Below are positions 22,463 to 31,953 of a DNA stretch of 64,000 nucleotides, in pieces. This DNA comes from [Phialemoniopsis] sp. UDSM-2020. Its lineage: Eukaryota; Ascomycota; Sordariomycetes; Thyridiales; Thyridiaceae. The position numbers and the translations under genes are program-made. The stretch covers positions 6,572,001 to 6,636,000 of the forward strand of contig JAEILZ010000001.1 in NCBI GenBank assembly GCA_018873225.1, given 5' to 3'. The first letter of the stretch is position 1. Each line of letters starts with the position of its first letter. The notes beneath the pieces were generated by a model. The model saw only the letters and a program-made list of their open reading frames with translations. It made no database searches and was not told the origin of the DNA.

Positions 22463-24855
22463 ATGGGTAAGTGCTTGATCTCCCCGTGTCCCACCACTCT
22501 GTGGCCCGAGTGAGGCGCGCGTGTGCTAAGTCGTGCGACTGTCGTACAGCCACAACTACCCAGGACAGAGACGCCATCACGGCGCCCGAGTACTACAATG
22601 ACATCGAGAAGAAGGAGCTCGGCATGGACACCGTGCCTGCCGGCGACGCCCACGGCGCCCTCTACCTGATGGACGAGGACTACGAGGGCAAGCCCACCGA
22701 GGAGGAGCGCAAGACCCTCCGCCGCGTGCCCGGCAAGATCCCCTGGGTCGCCTACCTGCTGTGCATCGTCGAGTTCTGCGAGCGTGCCTCGTACTACGGC
22801 GTGCAGCCCCTGATTAGCAACTACGTCAACCGGCCCATGCCCAGGGATGGCAACGGCTGGGGCGCCCCGCCCCGTACCGCCGGCGACCAGCAGACCGCCG
22901 GCGCGCTCGGCATGGGCACCGTCAAGTCCAACGCCGTCAGCCAGGCCTTCTCCATGCTGGCCTACGCCCTCCCCCTGGTCTTTGGCTGGCTCGCCGACGC
23001 CAAGACCGGCCGCTTCCGCCTCATCTGCTGGGGTGTCGCTGTCTTCGGTGTCGCCCACGCGCTGCTCATTGCCTCGGGCGCCAAGTCGCTGCTCGCCAAC
23101 GGCAACGCCCAGGGCCCCTTCTTCCTGTCCATCTACATGCTGTCCGTTGGCGCCGCCATGTTCAAGCCCAACGTCTCGCCGCTGCTGCTCGACCAGATGA
23201 CCCAGAGCCGCCCCATCGTCAAGACTCTAGCCAGCGGCGAGCGCGTCATCGAGGACCCCGAGCACACCACCGAGCGTGCCGTGCTCCTGTTTTACCTCAT
23301 GATCAACGTCGGTGGTTTCTTCGGTGTCGCCACTTCCTACTCTGAGAAATATGTCGGCGTAAGTTTTGTCTCAATTGCATTTTCCAGTGTCGTTTTGGTT
23401 GGTTCTAGGCCGGCGCTACACGTGACTGGAATCGGTCGGGTGGCCTCGTCGCGGCGTGCTGGGCTCCACATTTGGCCGCGACACCTGCCGGCCCGGCCCG
23501 GGGCCAGTCGAACGACAAGCGCATCGCCTGAATGGCTGAGCTCGCAACATTTGTTGTATAAATTTGATAGCTGACTTGGAATTTTTAGTGGTGGCTCGCC
23601 TTCCTCCTACCCCTCCTGGTCTACCTCCCGCTGCCCATCCTCCTGTGGTTCCTCCGCAAGCGCCTGGTCCTGCACCCGCCCGGAGGCAGCGACCTGCCCA
23701 ACGTCTTCCGCATCCTGGGCGTCTGCTTCCGCCGCGGCGGTTTCAGGCGCATGCTTAAGGGCAGCGGCTTCTGGGACCTCGCCAAGCCGAGCCACATCAC
23801 GGCCGCCGGCCTCAGCATCAAGACCCACTGGAACGACCAGTTCGTCGACGACGTGCGCCGCACGTTCCAGGCCACTGGCATCTTCTGCTTCTTTCCGATC
23901 CAGTACCTCAACGACAACGGTATTGGTGGCGCCGCCGGCTTCCTGTCGACCATGCTGCGCACCGACGGCGTCCCCAACGACGTCATCAACAACTTCAACC
24001 CGCTCAGCATCATCGTCGCCTCGCCCATCCTCAACTACGCCCTGTACCCGGCCATCCGCAAGGCCCACATCCACTACGGCCCCATCGCCCGTATCACGAC
24101 CGGTCTCTTCATGTCCACCGTCGCCGGCGTCGGCTACACCGTCCTCAACTACTACGCCTACAGGGAGTCGCCCTGCGGAGAGTATGGCTCCAGCGACTGC
24201 ACTGAGGGCAGCGGTGTCGCCAACATCTCCATCTGGTGGATGGCTCTGCCCTATGCCATTGGTATGTCACGTGTTCTCCCCCCAGATATTCCGGAGTGTC
24301 CGGAAAGCTAACTTGCCGACCCCAGGTGGTATTTCCGAGCTGTTTGTCAACGTCCCAGCCTACGGTATCGCATACAGTAGGGCTCCGGTCAACATGAGGG
24401 GCCTTGTGAGCGCAATTAGTGAGTCCCCTGTTCATTTGGCGTCGATTGAGCCAGTTTTGGCGATGTGGCGACGACGTTTCGTCTCGGGATGCCGATTCGG
24501 AACCCGGAAATTACGATGTGGACCGTGCGCTAACAACCTTTTCCCTCCTACAGACCTCTTCAACACTGCTGTTGCCTACATTATCGGTCTGGCCTGCTCC
24601 AGCGTCATCACTGACCCGTACCTGACCTGGGACTTTGGTGGCTGCGCGATCGCTGGCGGCATCCTGACCGTGGTGTTCTACTTCACCTTCCGCCACATCG
24701 ATACCGAGGAGTACGTCATCAGCATGAACAAGAACGAGCTCGAGATGACCGGCACCGACCAGCCCATCATCGCCGAGAACGAGCTCAACAAGTCCATCAA
24801 TCGCCCTGCTCCCATCGCCGAGAACGAGCAGAACATGATCTCCCAGAAGCAGTAA
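22463..24855 (+). CDS. PTR2: Proton-coupled di/tripeptide transporter, PTR2 type
   Basis: Exons 22463-22466, 22550-23358, 23589-24261, 24326-24418 and 24554-24855 give 626 aa with all phases closed. Exon 1 is only ATG plus one base, and GTAAGT follows at once, so the start depends on this tiny exon (ATG G|CC gives Met-Ala). The protein belongs to the POT/PTR family of the MFS and brings small peptides into the cell with protons. It shows the proton-coupling motif EFCERASYYG on helix 1, the second family signature FYLMINVGGFFGV, and about 12 transmembrane helices. The C-terminal tail is charged, with a near-repeat IAENELNKS / IAENEQNMI. An early intron often helps expression in fungi; whether it does here is unknown. 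The family call is firm; the exact substrate is not. Confidence 0.93.
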
Positions 24856-25356
24856 AGATCGAGATCTCGTGCCCGGACTTGCACGGAGCAGGCATTCCAC
24901 TAAAGCTCAGTGTGGTGCGTGCCTTGTCAGGGCTGTGGATCCTACCTTAGATGTTTCATCCTAGGGACCACACCATCAAATGAATCAGTTGCGCATCGTC
25001 AGATGCGTACGCTGCAGTCAATCTTTCATATGATATCCAGTAGCTTATCTACACAAGACTGAGGAATCTATAATGAATAGAAGAGTACTTTAATCATGTC
25101 TTGAACAATGACCCAATGTGTGCAATTGTCCTCGCAATCAGAAGGCCCTCAGCCCCCCGGCTCCAGATTAGCGGCGACTCTGGAAAACCATCAACTTATG
25201 ACGATGACACTGGAACATGACCATTGCCTCCAAAACTGGCTCAATCGACGCCAAATCAACAGGGGACTCACTAGTCGGGCCTCTCACATGCAAAGTCCAG
25301 GCCCATCACCATGCTCTCGTATAAGCCATGGCTGTCACCCCATTGTCACCTTTATT
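24856..25356. other. 3' flank of PTR2, no gene seen
   Basis: About 500 bases after the PTR2 stop. The open frame at 25108-25671 has no protein-like character and is probably chance. Confidence 0.45.
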
Positions 25357-25800
25357 TCAACTGCTTCTCACTTGGCTTTTATTTCCAATGACAATCGTCT
25401 TCACATCCTCGACCATCTCCCCATCCTCAACCATCCTCTCCCAGCACTCTCGAACCTCAGCTTCCTCCATTGCCATGACCATATCAACCTTCCGTACCTC
25501 AAACGCCAAAGCCAAAGCCCGACATGCTCCTCCAACTCGCCAATCGCTTGCGCATCTAGCATAGTCTGCCCCTCGGTTTCCATCCTCACAGCAAGGCCAC
25601 CTCATCTAGCCCTCACACGCCTTCATCCAGGTCAGTGCAGCTGCTCGTCAACAAAAGCTTCAAGGCCCTAGCAGCAATCTTGAATTGCTCATCAGTACTG
25701 TGAAGCAAGTAGGCGTTTTGAAAGCTTACAACGCTTATTGTCAAGGCTTGTAAGCATCTTACTAATGGCGAGGTTACAACAAATTGACGAAGCGTCAAAA
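25357..25800 (-). pseudogene. Frame-broken coding relic, minus strand
   Basis: Three pieces in different minus-strand frames look protein-like and lie in order: FQNAYLLHSTDEQFKIAARA (about 25640-25720), MLDAQAIGELEEHVGLWLW (about 25510-25565) and FEVRKVDMVMAMEEAEVREC (about 25420-25500). No intron of normal size fits between them, so frameshifts are the simplest reading. Family not recognised. It lies at the edge of the decayed block. Confidence 0.3.
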
Positions 25801-25919
25801 GTTTATAATTACCAAACAACAGCTAATCAATGGGAGTGGTTCGAAGACCTCTCATATATACCCCGAAAAAGAAAGCCAGACCACAAGAAGCAATCGACGA
25901 AGAGGAGCTCAGATCGAAC

Positions 25920-26038
25920 AAGGAAAAGAAGAAAAAGAAACTGAAGGGAAATGAGAAAAGAAAGAAAAAAAAAAAGGAGGGAAAACAAGGAAAGGGAGAA
26001 AAGGAAGAAAAGGACAAGAAAAATGGAAACAAAGACGG
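25920..26038 (+). repeat. Polypurine (A/G) tract
   Basis: About 120 bases almost entirely A and G on the plus strand (AAGAAGAAAAAG-type runs), coding only for Lys/Glu/Arg-rich nonsense. A matching pyrimidine tract lies 1.2 kb downstream on the same strand. Confidence 0.8.
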
Positions 26039-26054
26039 CAAATCGGAGCGGTGA

Positions 26055-27033
26055 TGGTCACTGTCACCACAAACGCAATCCAGCAATGACAGAATCGAAC
26101 TCCTCCCGCCTGCCAATGGCAACACTGACCACATCCCCCGGGTCCAAGATCTGCCGGGTTTTAACCGCCGATTCATAAACCACCCGATTCTCAATGTTGG
26201 CGTCGCCATGGTGGTGATCCACGTCGGCACCAAGCGGTACCGAATCCCGGCTACACTAGTCGAGATGACCGTTGAGGAGCGCGAGGTGCTTGATGAAGTT
26301 CAATAGTGACTTCATCCAGCGCCTCGCGCTCCTCATGATACCGGACGAGGTCCCAGAATCGTGGCGAGACTGGCTCACCATCGAGGGCAACTTTAACGGC
26401 TACAAGAAGAAGCCGTCAAACATGTCGCACTGCCGACAGATCAGGGAGCAGGCAAACCGTGACATGCCGATGTCAGTGAACGCCCTAAACGTTCTTGCAG
26501 CCCAGTGCTGCCTTCTAGGAGCAGTCTCAACGCAGACCCAAGCGCACATACGCAGCAGTGGAGGAGGTTTTATTCTCAACGGCGAGCTCAACTTCGTGAA
26601 CGGAAAGCTCGTGTGCCCAGACGGCACTGTTTACCCCAGTGTCAGCTTTCCGAGACGGTCCAACCGTGGCCAGGGTCGGCGGCAGGGCCGCCCTGCTGCC
26701 ATCGCAGACATTCACGATGAAGAGCCTGAGCCGGCCCCCGTGGCTGAGCCTGTCGTCGTCCCTAACCCTCCCCACCGCCGTCGTCTCGAGCTGATGAACT
26801 TGGGTGGAGTCGGAGCCAAGGTGCTTCGCGTGACTGCATGGATCCTCGTCGCGTTGGTTGCCTGTGCCCTGGGCCTTGTTTTGCTGGCCGTCTTGATCCC
26901 TTTGGGAAAGACGGTTCGCTCGGCGTCCCGTGACCTCGTCGTCACCATTGTCGACACGTTCTGGACCCTGGCGGGCTTCAAGAAAGAAGAGGGCCCGAAG
27001 GGCATGTTCCGGGGCATGGGCCGCCCTTGGTAA
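26055..27033 (+). pseudogene. Hypothetical protein with one transmembrane helix, frame-broken at a palindrome
   Basis: Family not recognised. One frame is open from 26055 to the TAG at 26304-26306 and reads protein-like near its end (HVGTKRYRIPATLVEMTVEE). The next frame takes over within the same 60 bases and runs to TAA 27031-27033 (IPDEVPESWRDWLTIEGNF, then CPDGTVYPSVSFPRR). It has an acidic/proline-rich spacer and one strong membrane helix (VTAWILVALVACALGLVLL) followed by a short basic tail. The switch falls inside the 26-bp inverted repeat at 26274-26334. A 34-nt GTGCTT...CCAG intron would restore the frame but is too short and has no branch site, so a frameshift is more likely. The downstream frame alone, from an in-frame ATG at 26296, could still be an intact gene of about 245 aa. 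The decayed zinc-finger gene begins 44 bases later. Confidence 0.45.
26274..26334. repeat. 26-bp quasi-palindrome with 9-nt loop
   Basis: Left arm 26274-26299 and right arm 26309-26334 are reverse complements with two mismatches in 26, separated by a 9-nt loop at 26300-26308. The arms start GAGGAGCGCGAGG and end CCTCGCGCTCCTC. The reading frame of the surrounding relic changes inside this element. Confidence 0.92.
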
Positions 27034-27076
27034 CGTGGTCTTCCTTTTGTATCGCGGCCGCCCCAAAGAAGAAGCC

Positions 27077-28919
27077 ATGACAGACCTAACCGAAGGCATA
27101 CCACTGTTTTGCCGGCAGATGCTCGGCCGGAGAGATCTTTCGCTAGCAGACCTACTGGACCTCCCAACAGGGGCCGAGACAACGCCACTCTGGTTTGCGG
27201 ACATTGATTTCTTGACGCAGACGGATGTTTCGGCGATTTTTCTCAAGAGTCACTTTTTGTCTTTTTCCCTCCTTTTCTGTTTGCTTCTTTTTCTTTCCTT
27301 TCTCCTTTCTTTATTTTTTTCTTTCTCTTTTCTTCATTTCTTTTATTCTTTTTGTCTCTTTTCTTTATTTCTCTTATTTTTTCTTTCTCTGCTTGTTTTC
27401 CTTCTCTTTTCTTGTCCTTTTTACCTCCCCTCCCCCCTACCAGAGGAGATGATCACCAATGACGATGGCGGAGTCACTACTGTTCCAGTCCATATCAACA
27501 CTGTAAAGCCCGGTATCGATCCAAAGACTGGGAAGGATATGCATGTATACGTGGGTTCCTGCGTGAATCAGCAGGGAGGAGGGAACGTCAGAGTTCGACA
27601 GTACATTCCGGTAGGAAACCGAACCGAGATGAAGAACATTTCGCCGCAGTACGAGCTCGCATCACGCCCAGAATGGCAATGAACTTTCGAATTGCCGGGG
27701 CGTGGCCCGTCCGTCCCGATTATCCCACTGTCTATAAGAGACCGTCACAACAGACCGGAAAACGACCGGTGATTCTCTTCCAAGGTATGCTCATCACATA
27801 CCTTGGACTGTATCTTCACGGAGAGCATTCAGACCGCCACCCGGCCTGCACATTTGAGCTCGACCGCTTGATCTGTGGAACGCGGGCACTACCCAATTTC
27901 TCGACGCGTAGCCTGAACAAGGCGTGGCCGATATACCAAGGTGCGCCCGGCCTGTCAGTTTCGGCTTCTAGCACACATCATCGACGAAGGTGCACCAATC
28001 CGAAGTGCGACGCGACGACAAAAACGTCAAAGACATGGGGTTGGCTCCCCAGCACTAGCGAATAAGACAGAACTGAAGACAATGTCCGACGTGCCTGGGG
28101 TATTGGCATTGGCGGCGGAAGGGCTCAATGCGCGACTGCAATGAGACGGCCTACAAGCTGAAGATTGGCCGCGAGAAACCTCCGAAGGTCTGCTCAAATG
28201 CTTTGTGCCGGTCAACAAACGTCGATAAAAGTTGGGGATTCTGGACCGGATTTGAGGGTCGAAAGGATCATACTTCAATCCTCTGTCGCCCATGCTTGGT
28301 CCATGCGAACAACTATGACGGGGCCATGCGGGACCCAGCCAAGACAGCTCAAAGGGCAAAGCAGTCCCTGAGAATAGGGTTTGTTCGAACCCGTATTGCG
28401 ACCAGACGGCAGCAACTGTCTGCGCCTGGGGCCGATGGAATGGGCTGAAAGACGTCAAAGATGAGACCAACACTTTGTGTGAGATGCCTTACTCACGCCA
28501 ACCGCCACGATGGCGATATGTGGCGACTGGAATTGTCGATTCGAGTGCAAGTGGACACAAGAACATGCTCGAATGCCCTATGTGGCCACACCGGCTCCTC
28601 TCGAGATCGCCAGCGAGGATAGGGGCCCAGCCTCCAGGAGCCAAAGACGGAACTCAACTTCTTGTGCAAAAATTGCAAAGACTATGTTGTTTCCACAGGA
28701 AGGGCCAGGGATCCGGCAAATCTCTAGAAAGGCCCCCCCAAGCTGCAGATTACCACAAGGACCTGCTCAAACCAGGACTGTGGGAAGTAGGGACCTGCCA
28801 ACGATGGTCAATGGTCGTGGTACCACGTTTCACAGGGCCAAAGCAACGAAGCCAACAACATAACGTGCGGTCCGTGCGCTCAGTACTACAAGAATAACGG
28901 GACGGCAATGTTCTTCTGA
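27077..28919 (+). pseudogene. Decayed gene: GIY-YIG-like region plus array of five four-cysteine modules
   Basis: The frame opens at ATG 27077 (MTDLTEGIPLFCRQMLGRRD), crosses a T-rich tract, then reads DMHVYVGSCVNQQGG near 27540, which resembles a GIY-YIG nuclease motif (tentative). After a frame change near 27680 come five related modules starting at 27991, 28191, 28382, 28566 and 28764. Each has C-x4-C, then 25-28 residues (module 1 not measurable), then C-x2-C, and in most a GxxRD tail: CTNPKC, CSNALC, CSNPYC, CSNALC and CSNQDC, with QCPTC, LCRPC, LCVRC, LCKNC and TCGPC. They look like GATA-type zinc fingers but with longer spacing. The array needs frame changes near 28060, 28360 and 28478 and has in-frame TAGs at 28620, 28725 and 28788. 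These breaks fall inside modules with no room for introns, so the gene is dead. The ancestral product may have been a DNA-binding nuclease-like protein; this is inference. Confidence 0.6.
27254..27440 (+). repeat. Polypyrimidine (T/C) tract
   Basis: Nearly 190 bases of T and C with very few purines. It contains no stop codon simply because of its composition, so the open frame through it is not evidence of coding. It may be an expanded intron or simple-sequence insertion between the two parts of the decayed gene. Confidence 0.85.
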
Positions 28920-29662
28920 TGTTCCTGGTGCGTGTCACGAGATCAGCACTCTCGGACGAGAAAGAGTGTCTGGTGGGAGTGTGAATTGAGATCGAAGTGC
29001 TGCCTGCCTGTGTGATATCGTCGCTCCGGCACTTTGAGATATCGCTATCCAAGATTGAGAAGCTTTTGAGAAAAAGTGTGAAGTCCATTTGAACCAACCC
29101 TTGCCTGATTCAAACCATCACTACTCCCGCTTCACCTCCACCCAGCCTTTTCCTCCCAGACCTCTCCCTACCATCTTCGTAGCCGCCTCTGACTATCATC
29201 AAGATCTCTCATCCATCCTCATCTAACGGAGACAGACTTAGCTCCTATCTACATACAGTATCGATACCTCCATCGTTTTATCGATCGCTGCATATTACAG
29301 ATCGCCGGTTGCGGTACCACTTTCGACATCATCTCAACCTCAGGACGCGATCAGACGCGAGCACACCCGACAGTCACTGACTACGCAGACGACGGCAGTA
29401 CTGATACCCTTGTGGGATCAAGTAAGATATGCGTCTTCCTCGGCTGTCGGTCGAAGAACGCAGGGTTGCGACTACACACGCAAACGGTTTCGATTCACTT
29501 TTCGTTCGCCACCTACGTGAAAGTGTCTATCCGGAGGATGTAGACTCTACATCCTCCCTGGGGAGAGGAATGAGGAGTCTTTAGCAACAATACTTTTACT
29601 TGGCGGCATGTGTCAGACCATTGGAACACAATTCGTTTCCCTCAGCAAGCAATCGTGGATGA
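28920..29662. other. Gap between two decayed genes
   Basis: About 740 bases without a supportable gene. The only structure is the hairpin at 29533-29557. Confidence 0.45.
29533..29557. repeat. Perfect 11-bp inverted repeat with 3-nt loop
   Basis: GGAGGATGTAG at 29533-29543 is followed by ACT and the exact reverse complement CTACATCCTCC at 29547-29557. Function unknown. Confidence 0.85.
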
Positions 29663-30270
29663 TATTACACAGTCTTCGCATACAAAAGCACCAGAAGGTG
29701 GGGAGCTGGTCGAGCCAAATCACTACGCCAACTACTCTGCGGACTCTTTGACAGTCCAAACCGTGGCACGTTTGCATGCGCGTTGCAGGCTGTGGCTGTT
29801 GGACTAACCAAGACAACTCGAGACTCTGGACTAGTGACAGATGGCACGAACTTCTCAGAGGTCGTGAGGGGAAGTACTCTTGTCAGTATCACGTTCGTCC
29901 GGGTCCACTGGTATTAGCTTGCCTTACCAGCCACCGTGTGGCTATGTGGCATCCTGGCCTAGCTTGGCGCGGCTGTACAGATCTCGCGACTCCGCATGAC
30001 TACCTACCGGTTCAACGTGCTCCCGTTATGGCTTTCTTACAGAGGCGATACTCTAGATGGCGAGGAGCTATTCGAAGATAACGCAAACTTGGGCATTCGA
30101 AGACCTGGCCAAGACGATTCGAGTGAAGCTCATGGCAACCGAGATGAGCCAGATGAGACTGGGAGAAGAGTCACAAGAATGATGGAGATTGAGTTGTTTC
30201 TGTGCATTACCACGCCATCGGTGATGGTTGGATGGTGGACACGCGTCGTATGTCCTGCTCTGTAAATTCC
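29663..30270 (+). pseudogene. Relic of a DUF3176-like membrane protein C-terminus
   Basis: One plus-strand frame reads CGLFDSPNRGTFACALQAVA, then GSTLVSITFVRVHWY, TAG (29915-29917), LALPATVWLCGILA, TAG (29960-29962), LGAAVQISRLR and FNVLPLWLSYRGD. This is the order seen at the end of large fungal DUF3176-type proteins: an extracellular domain end, a V-V-R-W stretch, a final membrane helix, then a cytoplasmic segment with an L-P-L-W/F element. Both TAGs lie in or next to the membrane helix where a tryptophan codon would fit. A further frame change near 30100 leads to DLAKTIRVKLMATEMSQMRL, which also fits the family's tail. The N-terminal part was not found. Confidence 0.5.
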
Positions 30271-30936
30271 TGAACTAGAAGTAATTGCCTTCGTCTGTGG
30301 TATATGTTTTCGCAGGTGCTTGCATACTAGGCGCGGATTTGCGAGATTGATTCGTCAAGAGGGATTCGGGTGTCGACACGGGGGGAAAGAATTATGTTTG
30401 GTGGATAGATCATGGCAGGGTGTCGAATGTATATCGCAGATGTGTGTAGATTCGGGGCTGCACAAGATTGTATTTGGTGATAGTATTGGCAGCAATAGTC
30501 TTTGGGTTCGAAGAATAGTTTGGTAGGTTGAACGATAGAGCTGGTGGGCCTTAGGGATCTTGAGATAGAGTATGATGAAAACATGATGGATGCGGTCGGA
30601 TACTACTTTGGGAGAATCAGTGTCGTGATGGAATGCCGGCGCGGAGGAGGACTTCGAGGATGCTCGGAGATGCGGAAGAGTGTCGATTGGATGGATTCGT
30701 CGTGTAGCCATGGGCCTCGGGTTGCGTCGAAGAGACAGCAGAAAAGGGTAGATCTGTACTGATCAGTCTGACGATGAGTTCGATTCGGACTTCTGATGCC
30801 CGGGGAGGTGGCTGGCCTGAAAGAGAGTCGCTGTGCGGGATCGAAGGAAAAGGAGATAAATAGCGGGAGCACAGAGTGTAGTAATTTGAACAGCGTAAAG
30901 GGGGTCTTGGGGCACGGCTGAGGGTTTTACTTTCAG
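30271..30936. other. Gap, no gene seen
   Basis: Open frames on both strands here, including a 189-codon minus frame, lack protein-like composition. It would contain any upstream exon of the fragment at 30937-31394, but none could be identified. Confidence 0.4.
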
Positions 30937-31394
30937 AGCCTCTGAGTATTGTCACCCTCCTGCAGAAGACTTCACCTGGACACAAGAAGCGCCGACAGAA
31001 GCATGGTTCCAGATTGTGCTCTTGGGCTTCGAATGTTTCAAGGAGCAGGAGAAAGCTAGCTTTGTCTACGACATGCCGAGAAAGGAGAACTTCAATTCGA
31101 CTGCCGAATTTGGTATTCAACTGGCCCTGCATCGAAAACTGCGAGCGCTGGAGACGGGTTTCTCCTCTATGGCACAACACCCACAAGCATCAAGGATCGG
31201 TCAGTGCCTAATCTTTGATGTCACTGCCCATGATCTGGCCCATTGTAATTGCAAACTTGGCCAAGGACCTCGACATGCTAAATCCAGTAGATTGGTTATA
31301 TTCGGGCGACCTTGCCCCTTACGCATCTCGTCTATTAGCATGGAGTGAGTCCACGTCAGTTCGACTGCGAACCAAGCCCTTTGTAGAGACATAA
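30937..31394 (+). CDS. Partial hypothetical gene or relic, last two exons
   Basis: Family not recognised. A good acceptor (TTTTACTTTCAG ending 30936) opens a frame reading FTWTQEAPTEAWFQIVLLGF and FVYDMPRKENFNSTAEFGIQ. A GTCAGT donor at 31200 and a GCTAAATCCAG acceptor at 31287 join it in phase to 31288-31394, which ends FVET then TAA at 31392-31394. The composition and the clean phase argue for true coding sequence. The 5' end is missing; the only ATG in the first exon that could serve is internal. It may be a truncated gene within the decayed block. Confidence 0.35.
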
Positions 31395-31953
31395 CAATCC
31401 ATTCTTTCGGCCCTATCCCCAGGCACCAACATTACAAAATGTCTTTGCTCGAGGCTCTGTATGATGTACGTCGTTTTGATTCATCGCTGCCTGGGCTGGC
31501 CTGGCTTGTGGGGCGCATGCCATGATGGCAACGCGTCAAGCGGCAAGGGAGTGAGCGGGCTCTCCGCTGTCAAATACGCTCTGGGTCCACCAAAAGTGCG
31601 GCCCATCATCAATCTTAAAAGACGGCGGAGTTCCGCCAGCTACCAGAGGCTACCAAATTACGCTCCTGAAACTGCTTCCGGTTCAACCACACGAAACCCG
31701 ACCATAGCATCGCTATGATGGAAAGCATGCGAATCAATACGCTTGGCGCTCCACACTGCCACTCTTCCAATTGCGGTCACCAGAATCCTCCTCTCCCTTT
31801 CTCCAACATGTCTTGTCTCGGCCGAAATATGCAGAGTTGCCATCATGTCCCTGCTGACCATGTTAAATATCCCGTCTTTTCCTGCTCGTATTCCTTGACA
31901 CTCCTTCTAGCATGAAAGCTATTCGAGTCGCAGAAGACTACACCACATTCACC
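31395..31953. other. Promoter region of the MFS pump
   Basis: About 560 bases without a gene. It leads to the CACCATGA start context at 31954; an in-frame ATG at 31912 is an alternative start. Confidence 0.45.

Noticed and set aside
25108..25671. 187-codon plus frame after PTR2
   Set aside because: His/Ser/Pro-rich without domains; the opposite strand carries more protein-like fragments.
27077..28919. Intact spliced reading of the cysteine-module gene
   Set aside because: The frame changes at about 28360 and 28478 and the TAGs at 28620 and 28788 fall within or between adjacent conserved modules with no space for an intron.
30617..31186. 189-codon minus frame
   Set aside because: Opposite strand of the better-supported exon at 30937-31199; no protein-like features.
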